Source of the DNA: Roseiarcus sp050015935 | GTDB taxonomy: Bacteria > Pseudomonadota > Alphaproteobacteria > Rhizobiales > Beijerinckiaceae | Reading direction: 5' to 3' | Assembly: GCA_050015935.1 (NCBI GenBank) | Contig: JBEKAL010000123.1 | Coordinates: 1-13,892, forward strand | Length of the DNA stretch: 13,892 nt | Shown: piece by piece, positions 1 to 6,780 of the stretch | Numbering within the stretch: the stretch's first letter is position 1 | Layout: every line of letters begins with the position of its first letter | The notes under the pieces: generated by a model | What the model saw: only the letters and a program-made list of their open reading frames with translations | Told to the model about the DNA's origin: nothing | The model's database searches: none | Position numbers and translations under genes: made by a program

Positions 1-299
1 CGGCTTGACGGCGACGATCCGATGTGGCCGCCGGCGATCGAAACATGTGTGGGCGCCCTAGCCCGCGCGCGGAGGGTCGGGACATGGGTTGTCGCGAGCG
101 AATCACCCGGAAACCGTATCACCCTTTTAGCCGTGTCTCAACTTTGGGGTCCACTCCAGTATCATGTCCCCGTAATCCAAGCTTGCTACGTTAGCCGTGT
201 TGTGCTAACTTATCTGAGCCCCACGCAGCAGCGGTTTATGTGGGGACCTGTGTTTCCCGGATTAACAAGGAAACCGTTGTTACAGTTAGGGGGCGGAGC
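1..299. other. Leading region without a recognised gene
   Basis: The stretch is visibly less GC-biased than the rest of the window. One plus-strand frame stays open from the left edge to about 303, but its translation matches nothing I know and has no clear ribosome binding site, so I do not call a gene. The 10-mer TTAGCCGTGT occurs twice (127-136 and 191-200), and GGAAACCGT occurs at 109-117 and 269-277. The stretch probably carries the promoter of the small gene at 300. A weak candidate is TTGCTA (183-188) and TAACTT (206-211) with a 17-base spacer. Confidence 0.4.
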
Positions 300-509
300 A
301 TGAGTAACGACCAAAAGGCGGAGGATGGTCAGACGGCGCTGGAGTCGACTGAGCAGGTTGAGGCGACTTCATCCACCGATCGCCGTGAAGCATTGAAAAA
401 GCTGGGGCGCTACGCGCTGTACACAGCGCCTGCTTTACTTGCGATGCTTGATTCCAACAAAGCTAAAGCTTTCATTTGTTCCATTTTCGACCCCTGCCCA
501 CCCGGTTAA
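300..509 (+). CDS. Small Tat-signal-like precursor with a 12-residue two-cysteine tail
   Basis: This is a 69-residue protein of unknown function. The ATG at 300 is preceded by a purine-rich site (AGGGGGCGGAG) at suitable distance; an upstream in-frame ATG at 240 lacks such a site. Residues 1-26 are polar and acidic. Residues 27-35 (DRREALKKL) resemble a twin-arginine motif, and residues 38-50 (YALYTAPALLAML) form a short hydrophobic core. Residues 55-57 (AKA) fit a signal peptidase site. Cleavage there would free FICSIFDPCPPG, with Cys60 and Cys66. From memory, short alphaproteobacterial proteins with an RREALKKLG...YTAPALLA pattern are widespread and uncharacterised. No modifying enzyme or transporter lies nearby. 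The surrounding base composition suggests a different history from the genes to the right. It could be an exported peptide, a modified-peptide precursor, or a membrane-anchored microprotein. Confidence 0.6.
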   Translation: MSNDQKAEDGQTALESTEQVEATSSTDRREALKKLGRYALYTAPALLAMLDSNKAKAFICSIFDPCPPG

Positions 510-540
510 CGCAGACACCCGCTGCATGTAGGGTGCGTCC

Positions 541-562
541 ACGGGCGTTACACGGGCGTTAC
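541..562 (+). repeat. Tandem 11-bp direct repeat
   Basis: ACGGGCGTTAC occurs twice, head to tail, at 541-551 and 552-562. There is no obvious function, and it lies shortly after the stop codon of the small gene. Confidence 0.7.
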
Positions 563-646
563 GGGGAAAGGATACGAATTCCCCAATTTAGCCTACCCGC
601 GCGTCGCATCGCTCTCGGCAACGGGACAGAATTCGGCGCCTAACGC

Positions 647-770
647 CCTGATTTCACTCTCCCGCGTCCAAGGTTCGCCAGCCCATCCCCGATCGCCGCG
701 CGCCGAACCCGCCCAGCGCCGCCGCACGCGGACGCGGCGGGAAATCGTCACGCAAGGCTTTGAAATCAGG
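647..770. repeat. Inverted 10-bp repeat pair
   Basis: CCTGATTTCA at 647-656 has an exact reverse complement, TGAAATCAGG, at 761-770. Similarity continues imperfectly outward on both sides (GGCGCC to the left, CGCGCC to the right). The arrangement resembles the ends of a small non-autonomous element or a degraded repeat. No coding region lies inside it. Confidence 0.45.
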
Positions 771-804
771 CCTTCGCGCCGGAAAACGGCGCCGCGCGCC
801 CCCG

Positions 805-900
805 CCGTCATCGCGAGCGACAGCGACGCGAACCAGACTGAGCTGCTGCCGCAAACCCCAAGTCTGGATTGCTTCGTCGCTGCGCTCCTGGCAATGACGG
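805..900. repeat. Dispersed palindromic repeat (REP-like)
   Basis: Two imperfectly complementary arms face each other: the left arm at 805-838 begins CCGTCATCGCGAGCGACAGC, and the right arm at 862-900 ends CGCTCCTGGCAATGACGG. The GTCATTGCGAGCGNAGCGAAGCAATCCAG type of palindrome is a familiar multi-copy intergenic element in Bradyrhizobium-like and many other bacteria (recalled, not searched). It probably forms a long hairpin in RNA or single-stranded DNA. It lies downstream of glcE and could act as a transcript end for it. Confidence 0.7.
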
Positions 901-1045
901 ATGGGGCGGTTGTTCCCCGGCTGGCGTCACCCCAGCCGCGCCGGCTTCGGCCTGCCGCTCGCCCAGTCGAGCGGCTCGATCGTGCGCGCGACCGGCGGCG
1001 CCGTCCGCAAATCCGCGCCAACCCGGACGGGAACCCGCCTCCCCT

Positions 1046-2242
1046 TCACATCCCCGCGAACATCCGGCCGAAATTGAACAATCCGTCCGGGTCGAAGCTC
1101 GCCTTGACGCCCTTCGCCAGGCGCGCGAGCGCCGGCGAGAGCGGCTCGAACACGTCGACGCGGGCGCGCAATTCGTCGGGCGCGCGGATGAGCGTCGCGT
1201 GGCCGCCGAACGGCGCCAGCGCGGCGCGCAACGCCGCGGCGGCGCTCGTCGTCGGCTCGCTCGCCAGCCAGACCAGGCCGCCGCCCCAATCGTAGAAATG
1301 GCTCGAGGCCAGCGCGCCGAGGCGCGCGATGAATCGCGGCCCCTTCGAGGGGGCGAGGCCGACGCGCCAGATCGCGCGTTCGCGCGGCTCGGCGAGGAAT
1401 TCGGCGTCGCGCGCCGCGCGCCACAAGCGCTGCGAATCCTCGCCGCCGAGCGCGTGCTTGACGCCGAGATCGGCGTTGAGCGCGATGAGCCGCTCGGCGC
1501 GATAATCGACCGAATCGGCGGAGCCCTCGATCCGCAAAATGGTGCGGGAAAACTCTCGGCCCATGCCGGGGCCGATCCACGCGGCGCCGCTGACGCCGAA
1601 AGGCGATCCGAGCGAGCGCGTCATCGCCGCGACCCCCGCTTCGTCGTCGAGGCGGCGGATGACGATCGTCGCCTCGCTTTGCGGCTTCGGCGCCAGCTTG
1701 AACGTCGCCTCGGCGACGAGACCGAGCGTCCCGTGCGCGCCGCAGGCGAGTTTGACGAGATCGAGGCCGGCGCCGTCGTTCGTCGCCCGGCCGCCGCTCT
1801 CGACGCATTCGCCGCGCCCGTCGACGAGGCGCAGACCGATGAGGCTGTCGCGCGCCGCGCCGGCGCTGATGCGCCGCGGCCCCGAAGCGTTGACCGCCAC
1901 AAGGCCGCCGATCGTCGGCTCGCCGGCGCTGGCGTAGAGCGCGCGATGGTCGATCGGTTCGAAGGCGAGCATCTGGCCGTGGGCGGCGAGCGCCGCCTCG
2001 ACGGCGCCGAGCGGCGTCCCGGCTCTGACGCAAAGTGTCATTTCCGCCGGCTCATGAAACACGATTCCGGCAAGCCCAGTCGTGGCGAGGCGCTCGGCGC
2101 CTTCGCTCGGGCGACCCAAGCGGGAGCGCGCGCCGCCGCCGACGATGTCGAGTTTGATCCGGTCCTTCAGCGCCGCGCGCACGATTTCCGCAGCCTCGGC
2201 CTCGTCGGCGGGAGCATGGGTCCGTCGATCGACGTCGTTCAC
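1046..2242 (-). CDS. glcE: Glycolate oxidase FAD-binding subunit GlcE
   Basis: The 398-residue protein is full length for the family. GlcE works with GlcD and GlcF to oxidise glycolate to glyoxylate at the membrane. The FAD-binding (PCMH-type) fold is visible: GGGARSRLG at about residues 35-43, a VRAGTPLGAVEAAL helix near 72, SAGEPTIGGLVAVNASGPRR near 105-124, and GAHGTLGLVAEATFKL near 168-183. The C-terminus (FDPDGLFNFGRMFAGM) is typical. The start is GTG at 2242, which overlaps the glcD stub's TGA as GTGA, with GGGAGAG upstream; a longer in-frame ATG at 2290 lies within glcD sequence. The usual KNVxGYD-like motif reads TNDGAGLD (about 154-161), an unusual change. With glcD truncated and glcF absent here, it may be nonfunctional or depend on partners elsewhere. 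Confidence 0.85.
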   Translation of the reverse strand: MNDVDRRTHAPADEAEAAEIVRAALKDRIKLDIVGGGARSRLGRPSEGAERLATTGLAGIVFHEPAEMTLCVRAGTPLGAVEAALAAHGQMLAFEPIDHRALYASAGEPTIGGLVAVNASGPRRISAGAARDSLIGLRLVDGRGECVESGGRATNDGAGLDLVKLACGAHGTLGLVAEATFKLAPKPQSEATIVIRRLDDEAGVAAMTRSLGSPFGVSGAAWIGPGMGREFSRTILRIEGSADSVDYRAERLIALNADLGVKHALGGEDSQRLWRAARDAEFLAEPRERAIWRVGLAPSKGPRFIARLGALASSHFYDWGGGLVWLASEPTTSAAAALRAALAPFGGHATLIRAPDELRARVDVFEPLSPALARLAKGVKASFDPDGLFNFGRMFAGM

Positions 2243-2412
2243 GCCGCTCTCCCGTCGGGCGGAAAGACCTTGGCCGGATTGAGCCGCCATTGCGGATCGA
2301 ACGCCGCGCGCACGCGCATCCGCTGAGCGAGATCCGCGTCGGTGAATTGAAAGATCGCGTCGCGCCCGGCGAGGATGGCGGCGTCCAGCGGCGGAAAGGC
2401 GATTAGCGACAT
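2239..2412 (-). pseudogene. glcD: 3' remnant of glcD (glycolate oxidase subunit)
   Basis: Only the last 57 or so codons of a GlcD-type flavoprotein remain. The tail contains QFTDADLAQRMRVRAAFDP and RLNPAKVFPP, the characteristic C-terminal motif of GlcD and related FAD-linked oxidases, which are normally close to 500 residues. Upstream, similarity stops within about 75 bases of the end of pncB, which now occupies the place where the rest of glcD should lie. The stop codon overlaps the glcE start as GTGA, so the original operon order glcD-glcE is preserved. An ATG at 2412 could allow a 57-residue peptide, but it would lack FAD-binding residues. This appears to be a deletion relic. Confidence 0.75.
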
Positions 2413-2486
2413 GGCGAAGCTCTCCGATGTCAGGAGAATATGGGCGGCGCTCCGCGAGGAAGCGAGAGCGCCCCCTTTGCGCCGCT

Positions 2487-3705
2487 TTACACCAGCACCG
2501 GCAGCGCCGTCATGCCGGCGGCGCCGAAGATGCGGCGGTAGCGCTCGATCTCTTCGGGCGTTCCCAGCTCCTTGTTGGGATTGTCGGAGAGTTTGACGGC
2601 GGGGCGCCCCTCCGTCTCGACCACCTTGCACACCAGCGAAATCGCCCGCAATTGGCCGTCGACTCCGGCCGACGCGCAGCCTTTGAAATCGTTGGTCAAG
2701 TTGGTGCCCCAGCCGATCGAGACATTGATCCGGCCGCGCAGCGCGCGCACGGAGGCCTCGATCGAATCGATGTCCATGGCGTCCGAGAGCACGATCAGTT
2801 TTTCCCGGGCGTCGCGGCCGCGCCGGTTCCACCAGGCGATCAATTCCTCGGCGCCGGCGATCGGCTCCTTGGAATCGGGCCGCGCGCCTTTCCAGTCCGC
2901 GACCCAGTCCGGCGCGCATTCGAGGAACGAAGTCGTGCCGAAGCAGTCCGGCAGGACGACGAGAAGGTTGCCGTCGTACATGCGCGCCCAATCGCGCAGC
3001 ACGTCATAGGGGGCCTCGCGCAGCCCCGCGTCGTCGTCCGCCAAAGCGGCGTAGACCATCGGCAGTTCGTGGGCGTTGGTGCCGATCGCCTCGAGGCCGG
3101 TGTCCATCGCGTGCTTGACGTTCGACGTGCCGATGAAATTGTCGCCCAGCCCTTCCTGCAACGCTTCGACGCACCAGCGCTGCCAAAGGAAGCCATGACG
3201 CCGGCGCGTGCCGAAGTCGGAAATGCGCAGCGGTCCCTCGGCGGCCAGGACGCGCAAGCGCTCCACCTTGCTCCACAGCTTGGCCTTGGCGCGGGCGTAG
3301 AGCACGTCGAGATCGAAACGGCTCATCGCGCGCATCGCGGCGCGCGCGCGCAATTCCGTATTCGGGCAAGCGAAATTCGCTGAGCCATTCCATGAAGTCG
3401 GGCTCGAAAATCTGCTTGGTTCCGTAAAAGGTGTTGCCGGCGAGCCAGATCAGCTCGTTCTTGGCCAGCCGCAGGGAGCGCGCGTGATCGAGCTGGTCGA
3501 CGAGTTCGCGCTGGTCGACGACCTCCGCGAGACGCACTTCCGTCGTGCGGTTGGTCAGCTGAAAGGTGACGCGGCGGCGACCGTGCAGCTTCCAGATCAT
3601 TTGCAGCATCAACAGCTTGTAAAAGTCCGTATCGAGCAGAGTGCGCACGATCGGGTCGATGCGGAAGGCGTGGTTGTAGACACGTGCGGCGATATCCGGG
3701 ATCAT
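2487..3705 (-). pseudogene. pncB: Nicotinate phosphoribosyltransferase, internally deleted and frameshifted
   Basis: PncB makes nicotinate mononucleotide from nicotinate and PRPP for NAD salvage. Two frames together match the rhizobial enzyme. The first runs from ATG 3705 (MIPDIAARVYNHAFRIDPIV) to LPEY at about residue 116. The second begins at about 3356 with ELRARAAM and runs to 2487 (289 codons). Between LPEY and ELRARAAM, a stretch of about 30 residues (by comparison with remembered homologues) is missing, including the conserved segment around GPW..TT.WEIPA. The join leaves one extra base, so the frame breaks at about 3357. The second half keeps GTNAHELP, which holds the His that is phosphorylated in the family. 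No clear ribosome site precedes 3705. A CG-repeat tract (3341-3351) beside the join makes an assembly or sequencing error possible, but a frameshift alone would not explain the missing residues. Confidence 0.8.
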
Positions 3706-3802
3706 GGCGCAAGCTTAGGGTGGCGCGCGGCGGGCGACAAGGGCGAAGGCGAGGCCGGCCCATCCGCGCCCGCCGGACCGGAAAACAGCAAAGGATGCGC
3801 CC

Positions 3803-4588
3803 GTGGATGAAGCCGTGAAGCCCCCGCCCCGCGTCGGGCTCTTCGTCACTTGCCTCGTCGACCTCGTGCGCCCGAGCGTCGGCTTCGCCGCGGTCAAGTT
3901 GCTGGAGGAGGCGGGCTGCAAAGTCGTCGTTCCCTCCCAGACCTGCTGCGGCCAACCCGCCTTCAATTCGGGCGATCGCGCCACGACCCGGGCGATCGCC
4001 CGTCAGACGATCGCGGCGTTCGAGAGCTGCGATTACGTCGTCGCGCCCAGCGGCTCCTGCGCCGGGATGCTCGCCAGGCATTATCCCGAGCTTTTCGTCG
4101 ACGAGCCGGACATGGCGGTCAAGGCCGTCGCTTTTGCCGCCAAATGCTGCGAGCTGGTGAGCTTCCTCGTCGATCGGCTCGGCGTAACGGCGGTCTCCGC
4201 GCGCTTCGAGGGCGCCGTCGCCTATCACGATTCGTGTGCCGGCCTGCGCGAGATGGGCGTCAAGAGCCAACCGCGCAAACTGCTGGCGAGCGTCGAGGGA
4301 TTGCGCCTGGTCGATTTGAAGGAGGCGGACGTGTGCTGCGGCTTCGGCGGGACGTTCGCGGTCAAATACGGCGAATTGTCCGACGCGATCGTCAGCCGGA
4401 AGAGCGCCGACGTCGCGGCGAGCGGCGCCGATACGCTGCTCGCGGGCGATCTCGGGTGCCTCATGAACATCGCGGGAAAAATGCAGCGCGAAGGCCGCGC
4501 GGTGAAGGTTCGCCACGTCGCCGAGGTCCTCGCGGGGCTGACCGACGATCCGCCGATCGGCGAAAGCGCCAAGGGAGCCAAGCCGTGA
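3803..4588 (+). CDS. lutA: L-lactate utilisation protein LutA (cysteine-rich CCG protein)
   Basis: The 261-residue LutA/YkgE-type protein is one of three parts of an iron-sulfur L-lactate dehydrogenase that yields pyruvate. It has two cysteine-rich CCG domains: C17 with C48-C49-G50 (TCCGQP) and C85, then C145 with C178-C179-G180 (VCCGFGG) and C219. This family resembles heterodisulfide reductase subunit B and probably binds an Fe-S cluster. The start is GTG at 3803, with AAAGGA at 3790-3795 about seven bases upstream; the ATG at 3795 is out of frame. It is the first gene of lutABC and overlaps lutB by four bases (GTGA at 4585-4588). It diverges from pncB across 97 bases in which I see no clear promoter. 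No lactate permease or LutR-type regulator is in the window. Confidence 0.92.
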   Translation: MDEAVKPPPRVGLFVTCLVDLVRPSVGFAAVKLLEEAGCKVVVPSQTCCGQPAFNSGDRATTRAIARQTIAAFESCDYVVAPSGSCAGMLARHYPELFVDEPDMAVKAVAFAAKCCELVSFLVDRLGVTAVSARFEGAVAYHDSCAGLREMGVKSQPRKLLASVEGLRLVDLKEADVCCGFGGTFAVKYGELSDAIVSRKSADVAASGADTLLAGDLGCLMNIAGKMQREGRAVKVRHVAEVLAGLTDDPPIGESAKGAKP

Positions 4589-6009
4589 CCGTCACGACGA
4601 CGCCGCGCTTCAAGGAGAACGTCCACGAGGCGCTCGGGGACCGGCGCTTGCAGCGCGCGCTGCGGCACGTCGACCACTTCATGATCCGCCGGGCGGCCGC
4701 GGTGGAGCGGCTGCCCGAATTCGAGGCGCTGCGCGACAGCGCGCGCGCGATCAAGGACCACACGCTCGCCCATCTCGATCTCTATCTCCAGGCCTATGAG
4801 CGCAAAGTGACGGAATCGGGCGGCCACGTGCATTACGCGCACAACGCCGCTGAGGCGAACGAGATCGTCCTCGGCCTCTGCAAGGAGCGCGGCGCCACGG
4901 TCGCGACCAAGGGCAAGTCGATGATTTCCGAGGAGATCGGCCTCAACGCCGCTCTCGAGGCGGCCGGGATCGAGGCGATCGAGACGGATCTCGGCGAATA
5001 CATCGTCCAGTTGCGCGGCGAGCCGCCCTCGCACATCGTCGCGCCGGCCATCCACTTGAGCAGAGACGACGTCGAGGCTGATTTTCGCCGCGTCCATCGC
5101 GATCTCCCGGCGACGCGCGACCTTTCGCAGCCCGAACTATTGCTGGGCGAAGCGCGCGCGATCCTGCGCGACAAGTTTCTCTCCGCCGACATCGGAATCA
5201 CTGGCGCGAATTTTCTCGTCGCCGAGACGGGAACCTCGATCATCGTCACCAACGAGGGCAACGGCGATCTGACGCAAAGCCTGCCCAAGGTTCACGTCGT
5301 CGTCGCGTCGCTGGAAAAGATCGTCCCGACGCTCGCCGACGCCGCGCAATTGCTGCGCGTGCTCGCGCGCTCGGCGACGGGTCAGGACATGACGGTCTAC
5401 ACGACGCTGTCGACCGGCCCGCGCCGGCCCGGCGACGGCGACGGCCCCGAGGAATATCACGTCGTCCTTCTCGACAACGGCCGCTCGGCGATGCTCGGGA
5501 GCGAATTCGAGGATATGCTGCGCTGCATCCGTTGCGGCGCCTGCATAAGCCATTGCCCGGTCTATTACGCGATCGGCGGCCACGCCTACGGTTGGGTCTA
5601 TCCCGGCCCGATGGGCGCGGTGTTGACGCCTTCGTTGCTCGGCGTCGCCGAGGGCGGCCAGCTGCCGAACGCTTCGACCTTTTGCGGGCGCTGCGAATCG
5701 GTCTGTCCGACGCGGATTGCGCTGCCCAACATGATGCGCCATTGGCGCGAACGCGAATTCGAGCGCCATCTTTCCCTCGCCGCGGCGCGCTACGGGCTCG
5801 GGGTCTGGGCGCTCTTCGCCCGGCGCCCGGCGCTCTATCGCCTGACGACCGATCTGGCGATGCGCGCGATGCATCTTGCCGGTCGCGCGCGCGGGCGCTT
5901 CTCCTGGCTGCCGTTCGCCGGCGGCTGGACCCGATACCGTGATTTGACCGCGCCGCAAGGCGCGACCTTTCAAAGTCGATGGCGCGCGAGAAGCGGGAGC
6001 GTGCAATGA
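4585..6009 (+). CDS. lutB: L-lactate utilisation iron-sulfur protein LutB
   Basis: The 474-residue protein is of normal length for LutB, the ferredoxin-like electron-transfer subunit of LutABC. The N-terminal two thirds form a LUD domain, seen in KGKSMISEEIGLN and ITGANFLVAETGTSIIVTNEG. The ferredoxin part has two clusters: C314-x2-C317-x2-C320-x3-C324-P (CIRCGACISHCP), and C367-x2-C370-x3-C374-P (CGRCESVCP). The region after residue 375 is basic and aromatic (HWREREFERHLSLAAARYGL), as in other LutB proteins. The start is GTG at 4585, overlapping the lutA stop as GTGA; the stop overlaps the lutC start as ATGA. A much longer in-frame extension upstream only shadows lutA. Translational coupling and equal output of the three subunits are likely. 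Confidence 0.93.
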   Translation: MTVTTTPRFKENVHEALGDRRLQRALRHVDHFMIRRAAAVERLPEFEALRDSARAIKDHTLAHLDLYLQAYERKVTESGGHVHYAHNAAEANEIVLGLCKERGATVATKGKSMISEEIGLNAALEAAGIEAIETDLGEYIVQLRGEPPSHIVAPAIHLSRDDVEADFRRVHRDLPATRDLSQPELLLGEARAILRDKFLSADIGITGANFLVAETGTSIIVTNEGNGDLTQSLPKVHVVVASLEKIVPTLADAAQLLRVLARSATGQDMTVYTTLSTGPRRPGDGDGPEEYHVVLLDNGRSAMLGSEFEDMLRCIRCGACISHCPVYYAIGGHAYGWVYPGPMGAVLTPSLLGVAEGGQLPNASTFCGRCESVCPTRIALPNMMRHWREREFERHLSLAAARYGLGVWALFARRPALYRLTTDLAMRAMHLAGRARGRFSWLPFAGGWTRYRDLTAPQGATFQSRWRARSGSVQ

Positions 6010-6701
6010 GCGCGCGCGACGAAATTCTCCGATCCGTCCGCCGCTCGCTGCGCGTCACGGGCGACGAGGCGCCGCGCCGCGCGGCGGTGGAGGCCCGCCT
6101 TGCGCAGGCCCCGGCCGGAGTCATCCCTAAGCGCGGACAGGGTGAAGCGGGGGAGCGCGCGGCGACGTTCAAGGCCGAAGCGGCGCGCGTGCAGGCGAGC
6201 CTCGCCGAAGTCGCCGAGGCCGCCGACGTTCCCGCGGAGGTCGCTCGGTACTTGCGCGAAAACAATTTGGCCGCGACTTTGCGTATGGGCGAGGATGCGC
6301 GCCTCGGCGCGATGCCCTGGGGCGCGACCGCGCTCGAAATTTCGCGCGGGCCCTCCGACGGGAATGATCTCAACGCCGTGAGCGCAGCCTTTGCGGCGGT
6401 GGCGGAAAGCGGAACCCTGGCGCTCGTTTCGGGTCCGGCCAATCCGACCACGCTCAACTTTCTGCCCGACAATCACATCGTCGTCGTGTTCGCCGAAGAC
6501 CTCGTCGGCGATTACGAGAGCGTTTTTGTGAAATTGCGCGCCGCCTACGGCGTCGGCGCGGCGCCGCGCACGCTCAATTTCATCACCGGCCCGTCGCGCT
6601 CGGCCGACATCGAGGAGACGCTGCTTCTGGGCGCGCACGGCCCGCGGCGCCTGCACATCGTCGTCGTCAACGCTTCCCGTGAGGCGGGCGCCGCAACATA
6701 G
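6006..6701 (+). CDS. lutC: L-lactate utilisation protein LutC (LUD domain)
   Basis: The 231-residue LUD-domain protein is the third part of the LutABC lactate oxidation complex. The N-terminus MSARDEILRSVRRSL is typical. The core motif is GTLALVSGPANPTTLNFLPD, followed by HIVVVFAEDLVGDYE, and the C-terminus HGPRRLHIVVVN is conserved. The start is ATG at 6006, overlapping lutB's TGA, with GGGAG at about 5995-5999 as ribosome site; an earlier in-frame ATG at 5979 would add nine residues inside lutB and is less likely. It is the last gene of the operon. The next gene begins 79 bases downstream and has its own leader. Confidence 0.92.
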   Translation: MSARDEILRSVRRSLRVTGDEAPRRAAVEARLAQAPAGVIPKRGQGEAGERAATFKAEAARVQASLAEVAEAADVPAEVARYLRENNLAATLRMGEDARLGAMPWGATALEISRGPSDGNDLNAVSAAFAAVAESGTLALVSGPANPTTLNFLPDNHIVVVFAEDLVGDYESVFVKLRAAYGVGAAPRTLNFITGPSRSADIEETLLLGAHGPRRLHIVVVNASREAGAAT

Positions 6702-6729
6702 CCGCCGTGGCGATTTAGTAACCAAGACG

Positions 6730-6750
6730 TGCTTGATATTTGTTCAAGCA
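6730..6750. promoter_or_regulatory. Perfect 7-bp inverted repeat before the L,D-transpeptidase gene
   Basis: TGCTTGA (6730-6736) and TCAAGCA (6744-6750) flank a 7-base loop, in an AT-rich leader 30 bases before the ATG at 6781. It could be a repressor operator or a small hairpin. It has no following T run, so it is not a convincing lutC terminator. No matching promoter could be assigned. Confidence 0.4.
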
Positions 6751-6780
6751 TGCTGCGGGTTCGGCGTTGGGCCTTCGATA

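Larger units (their letters stand above)
510..1045. other. Intergenic stretch with repeats and no supported gene
   Basis: About 535 bases separate the small gene from the end of glcE. The open frames here have arginine-rich translations typical of GC-rich noncoding DNA. The stretch contains a tandem 11-mer (541-562), a pair of inverted 10-mers (647-656 and 761-770) and a dispersed-type palindromic repeat (805-900). The place directly after glcE, where glcF would be expected, contains no recognisable glcF sequence. One minus-strand frame just after the glcE stop reads like a protein tail (IEPLDWASGRPKPARLG, about 927-980) and could be a gene relic, but I cannot assign it. Confidence 0.5.

Noticed and set aside
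22..303. 93-residue plus-strand frame at the left edge
   Set aside because: There is no convincing ribosome site or recognisable motif, and it overlaps the better-supported small gene start at 300.
465..509. Methanobactin core resemblance of the CSIFDPC tail
   Set aside because: The known core pattern and the MbnB/MbnC partner genes are absent, and the leader is Tat-like, so I do not call it methanobactin.
869..2326. 485-residue plus-strand frame opposite glcE
   Set aside because: The translation is dominated by Arg, Ala and Glu, as expected antisense to a GC-rich gene. GlcE motifs on the other strand are clear.
6702..6780. Rho-independent terminator for the lut operon
   Set aside because: The only dyad is not followed by a T run and its stem is AT-mixed and short. 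It is listed as a possible operator instead.
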